64,000 nucleotides of DNA from Spirosoma agri (GCF_010747415.1 NZ_JAAGNZ010000002.1:1302001-1366000); one strand, 5' to 3'. Positions 52,219 to 62,443 are shown, counted from the stretch's first letter. The notes: generated by a model not told the origin, from the letters alone. A program made the numbers and translations.

Positions 52219-52434
52219 GCCTTCTGACCAGACAAATGCTCTGTAGACCAATCGTAGCGTGACTTTTTCTTTTTGGACTGCTACGCTATCAGCCGGTATA
52301 TCAGTAGACTATGTTTCTGTAATCGGCTTGTGTCCAGATTTATACCGGTTCAGGCTCTGGTTGGATCGGTAGTTATACGACTTTTTTTCCTTATTCCATT
52401 TGGGAGCGTGTCCCAGTTCTTACTCCATAACGCT

Positions 52435-55140
52435 ATGTTACGTTCGCACAGATCGGCTAAACTGCTTCTGCTTTTTTCCGCCCTCGTCCTGGTTGGGACT
52501 TCCTGGGTGGGTATGCAGGGGGCAGACTCAGGGAAGATAGCCCCCGAAAATCCTAAACTTGACAAGCTGAAGTTGCTGCCTGGCTTCAAAGCCGAGCATA
52601 TATACAGCCCCTCAGATAATAAACAGGGCTCCTGGGTGTCTATGACGTTTGATGATAAAGGCCGGATGATCACCTCCGATCAGTATGGTTTCCTGTATCG
52701 TCTTGAATTGCCACCCATCGGTTCCGGCGCGCAGCAGCCCAAAATTGAAAAGCTGAAAGTTGGCACCGTTCAGCCCGGCGACACGACCGTGGGTATGGGC
52801 TATGCACAGGGCCTGTTGTATGCCTTCAATAGCCTGTATGTCATGGTGAACAACCGGGAGAACAAGAATTTTGGCAAAGGCAGCGGTCTGTACCGGCTTC
52901 AGGATACCAACGGCGATGACCAGTTCGAAACCGTGACGCTGTTGAAGGCGCTGAAAGGCGAGGGCGAACACGGCCCGCACAGCATCAAGCTCGCGCCCGA
53001 TGGCAAATCGTTGTACGTTATTGCGGGTAACCATACCGACGTGCCGCCAATAGATGCGTACCGGCTGCCCTCCAACTGGAAAGAAGATAACCTGTTTCCA
53101 CAAATAAAAGATCCGCGCGGCCATGCCAACGATCGGATGGCGCCCGGTGGCTGGATTGCCCGTGTTGATTCGGAAGGAAAACGATGGGAACTGATGGGGG
53201 CTGGTTTCAGAAATGCATTTGATATTGCCTTCAACGAAACAGGCGACATGTTTGCTTACGATTCCGACATGGAATGGGATTTTGGCTTACCCTGGTATCG
53301 ACCCACTCGAATTTGCCACGTAACAAGTGGGGCTGAGTTTGGCTGGCGTACGGGTAACGGCAAATGGCTCCCGGCAAATCCGGATAATTTGCCGCCTACG
53401 TTGAACATAGGTCAGGGGTCGCCAACAAACCTTGTTTATGGCAGCACGGCCCGGTTTCCGGAACGGTATCGTCAGTCGTTGTATGCCTTCGATTGGAGTT
53501 TCGGTATTATCTACTCCATCTACCTGAAACCCAAAGGGTCAACGTACGAAGCGGAACGGGAAGAATTTATTTCGGGATCACCGCTTCCCCTGACCGATGG
53601 AATGTTTGGGCCCGATGGCGCGCTGTATTTTCTGACCGGTGGCCGTCGGCTGGAGTCCGATCTATACCGGGTTACGTATACCGGTACGGAATCCGTTGCG
53701 CCTGTAGCCAAAGCACCCGTTACCACGAAAGAACACCAGCTCAGAACGCAGCTGGAGCAATATCACCAGGGCCCCAATCCCGCAGCCATCGCTGCCGCGT
53801 GGCCCAATCTGAACCACCCCGACCGCTTTGTCCGGTATGCCGCCCGAATTGCCATTGAACACCAGCCCGTGGCCCAATGGCAGGCGCGTGTGTTTACGGA
53901 AACGGATCCCCAACGCATCACACAGGCAGCAGTGGCGCTGGCCCGGCAAGGTGATCCGGCTCAGAAAAGCCAGTTACTGAACGCATTGATGAAAATTAAA
54001 TACGATCAGCTTCCTGAGTCGCAACAATTTGATGTGTGCCGCGCTTTTGAGCTGGTCCTTCTGCGGATGGGTATGCCCGAGGGTACCGATAAGGCGAACG
54101 TGATCGCGTATTTGAACCCGCACTATCCAGCCAAGACGGCGCTGCTGAATCGGGGGATTAGTAAAGTCTTGATTTCTCTGGATGCACCTGGCGTGGTCAA
54201 CAAAACATTGGCCCTGATGGATATAAAGGACGAGCCTGGAAGCAATAATCTTGGTCTCGAAACATCAACGGCCTCATCCGACCTTATCCTGCGAAATCCC
54301 CAATACGGGTTGGACATTGCCAGCATGCTGGCTAAAGTACCACCGTTGCAGCAGACGTTCTACGCCGTAATGCTTAGCCGCGAGAACGCGGGCTGGACAC
54401 CCGAACTTCGGAACAAATACTTCTCCTGGTTTGCCAATGCGTTTAAATTTCAGGGAGGTCGGAGCTATGTTGGTTTCATAGATAGGGCGCGTAAACTGGC
54501 GCTGGCACAGGTTCCTAAAGAGCAGTTCGACAAATACAATAAATTATCTGGCGCTGACTTGCTGACGGCATCGGGTAACGATTTTGTCAGTGACTACGCA
54601 CCCAAGGGTCCTGGTCGCCAGTGGAAACTGGAAAGTGCCGTAGCTGTCGTTGATAGCGGCCTGGGAAATCGGGACTTTGCGACCGGTAAGAAAATTTACT
54701 CGGCTATTCTGTGTAGCCGCTGCCACGCGATGGGTGGCCAGGGTGGAGACATTGGTCCCGACCTGACGCAGCTTGGCACCCGGTTCTCGAACAAAGACAT
54801 ACTGGAAGCCATCATCAATCCTGACAAAGCTATTTCGGATCAGTATGCGTCGACCATCTTTACGTTGAAAAACGGTCAGTCCGTACTGGGTCGTCAGGTT
54901 AGTGATGATAAGACGAGCTACTCCATTTCTCAAAATCCATTTGCGCAGGATCAGATTCGGAAAGTTGCGAAAAAAGACGTTGTCTCGAAGAAAAATTCAA
55001 CCGTTTCGATCATGCTGCCGGGTCTGATTAATAGCCTGAATCCTGACGAACTGAAAGACTTGATTGCCTATCTGAAAGCAGGGGGCAATCAGGCGAATGA
55101 CGTCTACAAAACGACTAGTGGCGGATCGAAAGGTAAATAA
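52435..55140 (+). CDS. Sorbosone/PQQ-dehydrogenase-like beta-propeller fused to cytochrome c
   Basis: A 901-residue secreted protein. It has a signal peptide (SAKLLLLFSALVLVGTSWVG) and an N-terminal beta-propeller resembling sorbosone or PQQ-dependent dehydrogenases (HGPHSIKLAPDGKSLYVIAG, RNAFDIAFNETGDMFAYDSD and GPDGALYFLTGGRR). A helical middle region near 430-700 looks HEAT-like. The C-terminal cytochrome c domain has the heme motif CSRCH near 760 (SAILCSRCHAMGGQGGDIGP, with LTQLG) and ends NPDELKDLIAYLKAGG. It probably oxidises a sugar in the periplasm and passes electrons via heme. ATG at 52435 gives the signal peptide. PQQ binding itself cannot be confirmed. Confidence 0.85.
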   Translation: MLRSHRSAKLLLLFSALVLVGTSWVGMQGADSGKIAPENPKLDKLKLLPGFKAEHIYSPSDNKQGSWVSMTFDDKGRMITSDQYGFLYRLELPPIGSGAQQPKIEKLKVGTVQPGDTTVGMGYAQGLLYAFNSLYVMVNNRENKNFGKGSGLYRLQDTNGDDQFETVTLLKALKGEGEHGPHSIKLAPDGKSLYVIAGNHTDVPPIDAYRLPSNWKEDNLFPQIKDPRGHANDRMAPGGWIARVDSEGKRWELMGAGFRNAFDIAFNETGDMFAYDSDMEWDFGLPWYRPTRICHVTSGAEFGWRTGNGKWLPANPDNLPPTLNIGQGSPTNLVYGSTARFPERYRQSLYAFDWSFGIIYSIYLKPKGSTYEAEREEFISGSPLPLTDGMFGPDGALYFLTGGRRLESDLYRVTYTGTESVAPVAKAPVTTKEHQLRTQLEQYHQGPNPAAIAAAWPNLNHPDRFVRYAARIAIEHQPVAQWQARVFTETDPQRITQAAVALARQGDPAQKSQLLNALMKIKYDQLPESQQFDVCRAFELVLLRMGMPEGTDKANVIAYLNPHYPAKTALLNRGISKVLISLDAPGVVNKTLALMDIKDEPGSNNLGLETSTASSDLILRNPQYGLDIASMLAKVPPLQQTFYAVMLSRENAGWTPELRNKYFSWFANAFKFQGGRSYVGFIDRARKLALAQVPKEQFDKYNKLSGADLLTASGNDFVSDYAPKGPGRQWKLESAVAVVDSGLGNRDFATGKKIYSAILCSRCHAMGGQGGDIGPDLTQLGTRFSNKDILEAIINPDKAISDQYASTIFTLKNGQSVLGRQVSDDKTSYSISQNPFAQDQIRKVAKKDVVSKKNSTVSIMLPGLINSLNPDELKDLIAYLKAGGNQANDVYKTTSGGSKGK

Positions 55141-55143
55141 CGT

Positions 55144-55213
55144 GTAGCGCAGGAGGAGATCCGCATAGCCTTGGAAACTAGCCTATGGCTACGCGGATTT
55201 ACTCCCGCGCTAC
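55144..55213. repeat. Imperfect 27-bp inverted repeat (REP-like)
   Basis: Arms 55144-55170 and 55187-55213 pair in 23 of 27 positions around a 16-base loop. The repeat lies in the gap between the cytochrome fusion and the DUF1080 gene, just after the stop codon. Confidence 0.65.
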
Positions 55214-55242
55214 ATGATCATGACTCTAAAAGCGAGACAGAC

Positions 55243-56019
55243 ATGCTAAAAAAGATAAAAAGTAACGCGATCCAGCTGGGGCTATTGGCAGTTGTTGCAA
55301 CGGCTAGCCTTAACACGGACTGCGTAGCGCAGAAGCAGAAGGATGGTTATGTGCAGATATTCGATGGTAAATCGCTCAAAGGCTGGGACGGTGACCCGAC
55401 CTACTGGCGCGTCGAGAATGGAAATCTGGTGGGCGAAATCACACCAACGACGCTGCTTAAAACGAATTCATTTATCATCTGGCGCGGGGGCGAACCCGGC
55501 GATTTTGAATTAAAAGGTGAGTTTAACATAACCGCCGATGGTAACTCGGGAATCAACTACCGGAGCGATCAGCTTACCGACATTCCATTTGCGCTGCGTG
55601 GGTACCAGGCCGACATCGACGGTAAGAACCGGTATACAGGTCAGAATTACGAAGAACGGAAACGGACGACACTGGCTTATCGCGGTCAAAAAACAAAAAT
55701 AACGCCCTATCAGGGAGCGGCCACGCCCGAAGGCGTCCGGTCAAATGTGAAAAATAATGCCTGGAACGGACTGACCGTGGTAGGCTCATTGGGGAGCTCC
55801 GATTCCCTGCAAACGCTCATTAAAGGCGAAAACTGGAACACGTTCCACCTGGTCGTCAAGGGAAATCATTTGCAGCATTACATAAACGATGTGCTGATGA
55901 GCGACGTAACGGACGAGGATACGGTCAACGGCAAACAGAAAGGACTGCTGGGCGTACAGGTACACGTTGGGCCACCCATGAAAGTTCAGTATCGAAACCT
56001 GATGCTGAAGCAGTTGTAA
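55243..56019 (+). CDS. DUF1080 / 3-keto-disaccharide hydrolase-like secreted protein
   Basis: A 258-residue secreted protein with an N-terminal signal segment (IQLGLLAVVATASLNTDCVA). The single domain is a concanavalin-like beta-sandwich: VQIFDGKSLKGWDGDPTYWR near 41, GNLVGEITPTTLLKTNSF, then DFELKGEFNITADGNSGINY, GYQADIDGK and NTFHLVVKGNHLQHYINDVL near 205. Members of this family include hydrolases of 3-keto-glycosides. ATG 55243 was preferred over 55171 because the longer frame runs across the upstream inverted repeat. It lies among sugar oxidoreductases, consistent with a 3-keto-sugar role. Confidence 0.85.
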   Translation: MLKKIKSNAIQLGLLAVVATASLNTDCVAQKQKDGYVQIFDGKSLKGWDGDPTYWRVENGNLVGEITPTTLLKTNSFIIWRGGEPGDFELKGEFNITADGNSGINYRSDQLTDIPFALRGYQADIDGKNRYTGQNYEERKRTTLAYRGQKTKITPYQGAATPEGVRSNVKNNAWNGLTVVGSLGSSDSLQTLIKGENWNTFHLVVKGNHLQHYINDVLMSDVTDEDTVNGKQKGLLGVQVHVGPPMKVQYRNLMLKQL

Positions 56020-56072
56020 CGCGTATTGTCAGGCAGTTTCGCTCAATTCTCATTTCGTAGAAGTACACAGAC

Positions 56073-57134
56073 TTGATTTCGACAAATTGGTATAACAAAG
56101 TAGGAAACCCGGCACAACTCGGTGGCATCGAAACTGCAGTGCTGGACAATGGGTCCGGGCGGGGAAACCGCATAGCCTGGATCAATACCGGAACGGGCCT
56201 CCGCTATAAAGTGGTCATTGACCGGGGCATGGATATTGCCGATGCCTTTTTTAATCAACACAGCCTGACCTGGCTGAGCCACTCGGGCGTTACAACCCCC
56301 GAAGCGCTGTCGGATCGAGGAATCGACTGGCTACGAACCTTCAACGGCGGCTTGCTAACAACCTGTGGCCTTACGCACGTAGGTGGTCCCGAGCAGGACG
56401 AATTTGGTGAACGGGGTCTGCACGGGCACATCAGTAATATCGTTGCCGAAATCGAGTCGATCGTTCAGCCCGATCCGGCCAGGGGAAAGCTGGATATGAG
56501 CATTACTGGTCGAATACGGGAAACCCGCGTATTTGGCCCTAGCCTGGAACTGCGACGTACTATTTCTGGAACACTCGGTCAGCCGACGATCCGGATTCAT
56601 GACGAGGTTATCAACCGGGCCAATACGCCGGCTCCGCACATGCTGCTCTATCACTTCAACTTCGGATGGCCGTTGGTCGATGAAGGAACCGAGCTCATCT
56701 GGCGGGGCGACTGGCAGGCGCGTGAAGGGGGAATCAACAGCGAAATCTTTCGGGAAGGTTATGATTTTCGAACCTGTCCTGCTCCGCTTGAGTCCCACAC
56801 CGGAACAGGCGAAGCCGTCGCGTTTATCGACATCGTTCCCGATCATTCGGGTTTATGCCGGGCCGGTCTGCACAACGCCCAGCTTGGGTTGGCGCTGGTC
56901 ATGCGCTTCCGGAAAGAGCAATTGCCCTGGCTAACGAACTGGCAGCACTGGGGTAAAGGCGAGTACGTGACGGGCATCGAACCGGGTACGCATCCGCCCA
57001 TCGGTCAGGCCAAAGCCCGCAAAGAAGGATCATTGGTGTTTATAGCGCCGGGCGAAAGCCGAACCTACGACCTGGAACTTGAGCTGCTGACCGATGCCGC
57101 CGATATCAATGACTTTGTAAGCAATTACGTTTAG
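56073..57134 (+). CDS. DUF4432 aldose-1-epimerase-like protein
   Basis: A 353-residue cytoplasmic-looking protein with galactose-mutarotase-like beta-sandwich architecture. Recognisable blocks are YKVVIDRGMDIADAFFNQHS near 50, LRTFNGGLLTTCGLTHVGGP near 90, LHGHISNIVAE with the His, LYHFNFGWPLVDEGTEL near 192 and the C-terminal GIEPGTHPPIGQAKAR. DUF4432 members probably interconvert sugar anomers. It uses a TTG start at 56073. It is 20 bases upstream of the cupin gene and part of the same run. Confidence 0.83.
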   Translation: MISTNWYNKVGNPAQLGGIETAVLDNGSGRGNRIAWINTGTGLRYKVVIDRGMDIADAFFNQHSLTWLSHSGVTTPEALSDRGIDWLRTFNGGLLTTCGLTHVGGPEQDEFGERGLHGHISNIVAEIESIVQPDPARGKLDMSITGRIRETRVFGPSLELRRTISGTLGQPTIRIHDEVINRANTPAPHMLLYHFNFGWPLVDEGTELIWRGDWQAREGGINSEIFREGYDFRTCPAPLESHTGTGEAVAFIDIVPDHSGLCRAGLHNAQLGLALVMRFRKEQLPWLTNWQHWGKGEYVTGIEPGTHPPIGQAKARKEGSLVFIAPGESRTYDLELELLTDAADINDFVSNYV

Positions 57135-57154
57135 TTGAGTAACAATAAACTCGT

Positions 57155-58378
57155 ATGGAAACAACCGAAAAAGTAAGCGTAGCCGCAAAAGCCTTAGAAG
57201 AGGGAAACGGTATTTTACGTCTGGCACCAACGTGGGTCCCCCGTTCCTTCTGCGTGCCGGGACGTCGCATAAAGCTGCATCCCGACGACTATTACGTATT
57301 AGGTGGCGAACGGGGCGGCATCGACGAACGGTGGCTATCATCGACAACACCCGCCAAAAATGGTCCGCTGACCGGCGAAAACGAAGGATTGAGTGCTGTC
57401 GTCTTCAACGATGGCGATGCCGATGTTCAGTTTCTGCTGAAAGATGCGATCGATGAATTACAGGATGCCTTGATTGGGGAACGCCTTTGGAACGAATACG
57501 GTGCGTGGCCGATGTATTCCAAGTTTTTCGACAACATGGGGCCGCTGCCCCATCACCTGCACCATAATGACGAACAGGCTGCGCTCATTGGGCAGCTGGG
57601 CAAACCCGAAGCCTATTATTTTCCACCGCAACTGAATAATCACGGTGGCGATTTCCCCTATACGTTTTTCGGCATTGCGCCCGGCACCACGAAAGAGCAG
57701 ATCAAAGAGTGTCTGCAAAACTTCACGAAGGGCGATAACAAGATAACCAATTTTTCGTCGGCTTACCGGCTCGAACCCGGCACGGGCTGGGACGTTCCAC
57801 CCGGACTGCTTCACGCGCCCGGCAGCTTGTGTACGTACGAGCCCCAAAAAGCCTCCGACGTATTTGCCATGTACCAGTCATTGGTCAACGAAGCAATCAT
57901 CCCGGAAGAACTGCTCTGGAATGGTACGCCCAAAGATCGTATGGGTGACTACGATCAGCTGATGGAAGCTATTGACTGGGATTTGAACGTTGATCCGCAG
58001 ATGATGGCCAATCGGTTTATGCGTCCCAGACCAGTTAAGCCAGTCGCCGACATGGAGGCTGACGGATACAGCGAGACGTGGGTGTGTTACAAAAATGAGG
58101 CATTTAGCGCCAAAGAGCTGACCGTATTTCCGGGCGCAACGGTGACCATAAAAGACAGTGCTGCCTATGGCCTGATCGTTATGCAGGGTCATGGCAAGAT
58201 GGGCGTCTGGGAAATCGAAACACCAGCGTTGATTCGCTACGGCCAACTGACGAACGACGAGTTCTTTGTCTCGGAAAAGGCGGCTCTTGAGGGCGTAACG
58301 ATTACGAACCCATCAACAACCGACCCAATCGTTATGCTTAAACACTTCGGTCCCGGCAATCCAGACCTGGTGCTCTAG
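57155..58378 (+). CDS. Cupin-fold sugar isomerase-like protein
   Basis: A 407-residue protein resembling class I phosphomannose isomerases. A His-rich metal motif PLPHHLHHNDEQA lies near 130-142 and a second motif VPPGLLHAPGSL near 213. The C-terminal part is another small beta-barrel (AYGLIVMQGHGKMGVWEIE). This suggests a zinc-dependent isomerase of a free or phosphorylated sugar. Its closest known members are unclear to me, so the substrate is left open. It sits between the DUF4432 gene and the TIM-barrel gene. Confidence 0.7.
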   Translation: METTEKVSVAAKALEEGNGILRLAPTWVPRSFCVPGRRIKLHPDDYYVLGGERGGIDERWLSSTTPAKNGPLTGENEGLSAVVFNDGDADVQFLLKDAIDELQDALIGERLWNEYGAWPMYSKFFDNMGPLPHHLHHNDEQAALIGQLGKPEAYYFPPQLNNHGGDFPYTFFGIAPGTTKEQIKECLQNFTKGDNKITNFSSAYRLEPGTGWDVPPGLLHAPGSLCTYEPQKASDVFAMYQSLVNEAIIPEELLWNGTPKDRMGDYDQLMEAIDWDLNVDPQMMANRFMRPRPVKPVADMEADGYSETWVCYKNEAFSAKELTVFPGATVTIKDSAAYGLIVMQGHGKMGVWEIETPALIRYGQLTNDEFFVSEKAALEGVTITNPSTTDPIVMLKHFGPGNPDLVL

Positions 58379-58449
58379 AATACGAACCGTGCTGACTGTC
58401 AACGTTTGCGCGCTGGACTCAAACTCAAACCTTAAATCATTTCCTTTCC

Positions 58450-59484
58450 ATGAACGAAAATAACTATCCCAAACTCCATAACGCCATGTGGCCGGGTGTG
58501 GTCGGGAAAGGCCCCGACTCCGAACCCGTCGTTCCATTCGACACCATGCTGGAACTGACCGCTGCGGCTGAAGTCGACGGGGTGAAATTCGACGGCGTCG
58601 ATCTGGCGCTCTTCGAACACATTGATGTCAATATATCGGATGATGGGATTAAACAGTTAGCCGATAAGTTGAGTGGCTACAATCTGGCCGTTGGCTCGTT
58701 GGTGGCTCCTATCTGGGGCGGTCCGGCCATGGGTAGTAAAGAAGATCGGGCCAATTTTGTCGAGATGGTCCGTAAATCGTGCCACATCGGCCAGAAACTG
58801 ACCGAACTCGGTATTCGTCCGAGTGGCGTGGTCCGCATCGACTCGGCAACCTCACCCCATGATTGGGATGCCGATCCAGTCGGTAATAACAAACTCATCG
58901 TGCAGACCTTTCAGGAAGCCTGCGACGTAGCCGCCGATTACGGTGAAAAGCTGGCTGCCGAAGGCGAGATCTGTTGGGGTGGGATGCACAGCTGGAAAAC
59001 CATGCTCGAAACGCTGGAAGCCGTTGATCGCCCGAATATGGGTTTTCAGGCCGATATGGCGCATACGTTACTGTATACGATGGGTTACAACCGCGAACAG
59101 GACCGTATCTTACCGCCCGATTTTGACTGGAGCGACCGAAAAAGTCTGAGTGAAGCGTTGCGTACGCTGACAAATGCCCTTCGCCCGTGGACCATTGATT
59201 TCCACGTCGCCCAAAATGACGGAACGGTATTTGGTTCAGGTTCGCACGACAAAACGGGTCGCCATTGTCAGGCACTAGACCCCAACGGGAAGCTCGATGT
59301 AGTGCATGATGCGGGCTACTGGCTGCGCGACGAAAACGGTCAGCTGACCAAAGCGTTCAAACACATTTGCTGGGATGGGTGTATGTTCCCTAATTCTGTG
59401 ATGACCAACCAGCAGACCTGGAACGATATTCTGGCTACAATGATCAAAGTCCGCCAGCAACACGGCTGGTATGAACCCGCGTAG
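58450..59484 (+). CDS. Sugar phosphate isomerase/epimerase (TIM barrel, AP-endonuclease-2 fold)
   Basis: A 344-residue TIM-barrel enzyme. Metal-binding acidic/His residues are plausible in [14 protein letters not shown] near 49, [14 protein letters not shown] near 174, [14 protein letters not shown] near 197 and [20 protein letters not shown] near 257. The family includes xylose isomerase-like enzymes, inosose dehydratases (IolE) and 3-keto-sugar-processing enzymes. Its neighbours (Gfo/Idh/MocA, DUF1080) favour a keto-sugar or inosose step. Activity is not fixed by sequence alone. A REP-like repeat begins at its stop codon. Confidence 0.82.
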   Translation: MNENNYPKLHNAMWPGVVGKGPDSEPVVPFDTMLELTAAAEVDGVKFDGVDLALFEHIDVNISDDGIKQLADKLSGYNLAVGSLVAPIWGGPAMGSKEDRANFVEMVRKSCHIGQKLTELGIRPSGVVRIDSATSPHDWDADPVGNNKLIVQTFQEACDVAADYGEKLAAEGEICWGGMHSWKTMLETLEAVDRPNMGFQADMAHTLLYTMGYNREQDRILPPDFDWSDRKSLSEALRTLTNALRPWTIDFHVAQNDGTVFGSGSHDKTGRHCQALDPNGKLDVVHDAGYWLRDENGQLTKAFKHICWDGCMFPNSVMTNQQTWNDILATMIKVRQQHGWYEPA

Positions 59485-59593
59485 AGACCGGTCCGCCGGT
59501 GCGGCAATCCCTATGCGTCTCCTGACCGGATGGTTTTTTAGCTGATACCGATAGTTGCTGACGCGTATGAGACGCCATCCCTTGCGTCTCTAC
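59481..59593. repeat. Inverted repeat with GTAGAGAC termini (REP-like)
   Basis: GTAGAGAC (59481-59488) and GTCTCTAC (59586-59593) bound a 113-bp element containing an inner GCGTCTC (59515-59521) / GAGACGC (59569-59575) pair. The left end covers the stop codon of the TIM-barrel gene. Confidence 0.6.
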
Positions 59594-59621
59594 AAGAGAT
59601 GATAACCCTAAACCTGAAAAA

Positions 59622-60779
59622 ATGGCAACGAAAAAAGAACTACGCATCGGCTTGATTGGCACCGGTTTTATGGGCCGGACCCATTCCAATGGCTATAACC
59701 GCGTACCCAATTTTTTCCCTGATCTGGCCTATACCCCCGTTTTAAAGGCAGTATGTTCGCGCAACGCCGAAAAAGTACAGGCTTTTGCGGACCAGTGGGG
59801 CTACGAGTCCGTCGAAACCGATTGGAAAGCCCTCATTGCGCGGGATGACATCGATGCCGTCGACATCTGTACCCCCAACGATACCCACGCCGAAATTGCC
59901 ATTGCCGCTGCGAATGCGGGAAAGATGATCCTCTGTGAGAAGCCGATTGCCCGCAACGTAGCCGAAGGCCAAGAGATGGTTGATGCGGCTGAGAAAGCAG
60001 GGGTGGCTACCACCGTTTGGTACAACTACCGGCGCATTCCTGCCGTTACGCTCGCTAAACAGATTGTCGATTCGGGCAAGCTCGGTCGGATTTTTCATTA
60101 CCGCGCCAATTTTCTCCAGGACTGGACCATCAGTGCGGACGTGCCACAGGGCGGTACCGGGACCTGGCGTATGGATGTGGAAGCGGCTGGTTCGGGCGTA
60201 ACCGGTGACCTGCTGGCGCACTGTATTGATACGGCCATGTGGCTTAACGGGGCTATCAAAGACGTATCGGCAGTAACGGAAACGTTTGTTAAAGAACGGG
60301 TTCATCAACTGACGGGTAAACTTCAGCCGGTCGGTATCGACGATGCCTGTATATTCCATTGCCACTTCGAAAATGGGTCACTGGGTCTGTTCGAGTCAAC
60401 GCGGTATGCGCGCGGCCATAAGGCCCTGTATACTTTCGAGATCAACGGCGAGAATGCGTCCATCCGCTGGGACCTGCACGACCTGAACCGGCTGGAATAC
60501 TTCGATTACGCCGATGATTCCATCGTGCGCGGCTGGCGGTCCATTCACGTTACCGACGGTGATCAGCCTTACATGGACAAGTGGTGGGTACCTGGCCTGG
60601 GTATTGGCTACGAGCATAGCTTTATTCATCAGGTGGCCGATTTTCTGAAAAGTCTGGAAACCGGCGAATCGTGTGCGCCTACGTTCAAAGATGCGCTGGA
60701 AACGCAGAAGGTCTGTGAGGCCGTTCTCGACTCGGCGGCATCGAAAGCCTGGAAAGACACGGGCGTCGAGTGGTCATAA
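59622..60779 (+). CDS. Gfo/Idh/MocA-family sugar oxidoreductase
   Basis: A 385-residue NAD(P)-dependent enzyme. The Rossmann motif [17 protein letters not shown] lies near 9-25, [20 protein letters not shown] near 85, and the catalytic [10 protein letters not shown] near 107 with its Lys. The C-terminal domain contains [20 protein letters not shown] near 197 with the conserved His. It probably oxidises or reduces a sugar or inositol carbon (for example the 3-hydroxyl of a glycoside, or myo-inositol). It lies just upstream of a CUT2 ABC importer. Confidence 0.9.
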   Translation: MATKKELRIGLIGTGFMGRTHSNGYNRVPNFFPDLAYTPVLKAVCSRNAEKVQAFADQWGYESVETDWKALIARDDIDAVDICTPNDTHAEIAIAAANAGKMILCEKPIARNVAEGQEMVDAAEKAGVATTVWYNYRRIPAVTLAKQIVDSGKLGRIFHYRANFLQDWTISADVPQGGTGTWRMDVEAAGSGVTGDLLAHCIDTAMWLNGAIKDVSAVTETFVKERVHQLTGKLQPVGIDDACIFHCHFENGSLGLFESTRYARGHKALYTFEINGENASIRWDLHDLNRLEYFDYADDSIVRGWRSIHVTDGDQPYMDKWWVPGLGIGYEHSFIHQVADFLKSLETGESCAPTFKDALETQKVCEAVLDSAASKAWKDTGVEWS

Positions 60780-60798
60780 ATCAATGAGCATTAGTAGT

Positions 60799-60860
60799 AC
60801 GGGTTTGTAGTCCTCGTGTCAGCTTATCAAAAACTAAGCGCATAAGGACTGCAAACCTGC
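60799..60860. repeat. 16-bp imperfect inverted repeat (REP-like)
   Basis: ACGGGTTTGTAGTCCT (60799-60814) and AGGACTGCAAACCTGC (60845-60860) pair in 13 of 16 positions. The element lies in the 115-base gap before the ABC ATPase gene. Confidence 0.55.
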
Positions 60861-60894
60861 TTGTTGTATCGGAACCCGTCACGGTGTATAAATC

Positions 60895-62394
60895 ATGAAC
60901 CAGTCGCAGGAATATGTTCTTCAGGTACATGGCCTGACGAAAACGTTTTCTGGCGTGAAGGCGCTGGATAACGTGCAGCTACACGTCAGAAAGGGCGAGG
61001 TTCATGCGCTGATGGGCGAAAACGGCGCCGGTAAATCGACCCTCATGAAGATTCTGATTGGCCTGCTTAAGTCCGATTCGGGTGAAATTCTGCTGGAAGG
61101 AACCCCCCTGGCGGCAGGCAGTGTCAACGAAGTGCTCCGGAAAGGCGTGTCAATGATTCATCAGGAAATTCTGCTGGTCCCTGAGCTGACCGTAGCGCAA
61201 AATATTTTCCTAGGTCGGGAAGCTACCCGCCTGTTTCCCGGCTGGCTCGATGACCGGACCATCTACCGACAGGCCGAAGAAATTCTGACGCGTATGGGCG
61301 TCAACATTGACGCCCGAACCAAAATGAAGTACCTGAGCGTGGCCGAAATGCAAATGGTCGAAATTGCCAAAGCCATTTCCAACGATGCCAGACTCCTGAT
61401 CATGGATGAGCCCACGTCGGCCCTATCGGACCGGGAGGTAGCCACGCTGTTCCGAATCATTCGGGAGCTGACGCAAAAGGGAGTTGCGATTATCTACATC
61501 TCGCACAAGATGGACGAGATTTTTACCATTGCTGATACGATTACAGTGCTGAGAGACGGACGCTACATCGGTACGAGCAGCGCATCGGCGATGGACACAA
61601 ACCAGCTAATTGCGATGATGGTAGGTCGGGAAATTGACAGCTTATTTCCCGAACCAACTACGTCGAAAGGCGAGGTTATCCTATCCGTCAGGGACCTGGG
61701 ACGGACGGGGAAATTCTCGGGCATCACGTTTGACGTGCGGGCTGGTGAAGTACTGGGCATGGCGGGACTGATGGGTGCGGGTCGCACCGAAATCGCACGG
61801 GCCATTTTTGGTCTGGACTGGATTGATCATGGACAAATTTTTGTCAAGGGGCAGCCCGTAACGATACGCTTCCCGCCGGATGCGATCCGGCACGGTATCG
61901 GTTACGTCAGCGAAGACCGGAAAGGCGTGGGGCTGGTGCCTACGATGTCGGTGAAGGAAAACAGTACGCTGGCCAGTCTGCGCAATTACGCTAATGGGCC
62001 CTTTATTCAGGACAAGCGTGAAATCAGCGCAACCGCCGATATGGTTGATAATCTGCACATAAAGACGTCAAGTATTGATCAGAAGGTGGCAACCCTGAGC
62101 GGGGGAAATCAGCAGAAAGTAGTGATCGGGAAAGTGCTTCTTTCGTCGCCGGATGTGATCATGCTTGATGAGCCAACGCGTGGCGTTGATATTGGGGCAA
62201 AAGCTGAGATTTATAAGCTGATCAACGAGCTGACCTCGAATGGATTAGCGGTTATCATTATTTCGTCTGAACTCCCTGAATTAGTAGGAATGAGTGATCG
62301 AATCCTTGTATTGGCGGCAGGGAAGCAGACCGCAATCTTGTCGAAAGAGGAAGCTACTCAGGAAACAATTATGGCTTACGCGATGCCAGGGTAG
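60895..62394 (+). CDS. CUT2-family sugar ABC transporter ATP-binding protein (RbsA type)
   Basis: A 499-residue ATPase with two fused ABC domains that powers monosaccharide or inositol uptake. The first domain has Walker A GENGAGKST near 41-49, signature LSVAEMQMVEIAKA and Walker B LLIMDEPTSAL. The second half begins with an altered P-loop, GLMGAGRTE, as in RbsA, has the signature LSGGNQQKVVIGK and Walker B VIMLDEPTRGVDIG. It is followed by a permease and a binding protein, the standard order. Confidence 0.96.
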   Translation: MNQSQEYVLQVHGLTKTFSGVKALDNVQLHVRKGEVHALMGENGAGKSTLMKILIGLLKSDSGEILLEGTPLAAGSVNEVLRKGVSMIHQEILLVPELTVAQNIFLGREATRLFPGWLDDRTIYRQAEEILTRMGVNIDARTKMKYLSVAEMQMVEIAKAISNDARLLIMDEPTSALSDREVATLFRIIRELTQKGVAIIYISHKMDEIFTIADTITVLRDGRYIGTSSASAMDTNQLIAMMVGREIDSLFPEPTTSKGEVILSVRDLGRTGKFSGITFDVRAGEVLGMAGLMGAGRTEIARAIFGLDWIDHGQIFVKGQPVTIRFPPDAIRHGIGYVSEDRKGVGLVPTMSVKENSTLASLRNYANGPFIQDKREISATADMVDNLHIKTSSIDQKVATLSGGNQQKVVIGKVLLSSPDVIMLDEPTRGVDIGAKAEIYKLINELTSNGLAVIIISSELPELVGMSDRILVLAAGKQTAILSKEEATQETIMAYAMPG

Positions 62395-62443
62395 GTTGGC
62401 CATTGGGTAACGATGATAACCAGTTGCCCGAAAAACAATACGC

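Noticed and set aside
59742..60365. Minus-strand open frame of 207 codons
   Set aside because: Antisense to the Gfo/Idh/MocA gene whose motifs are intact; no start context or motifs.
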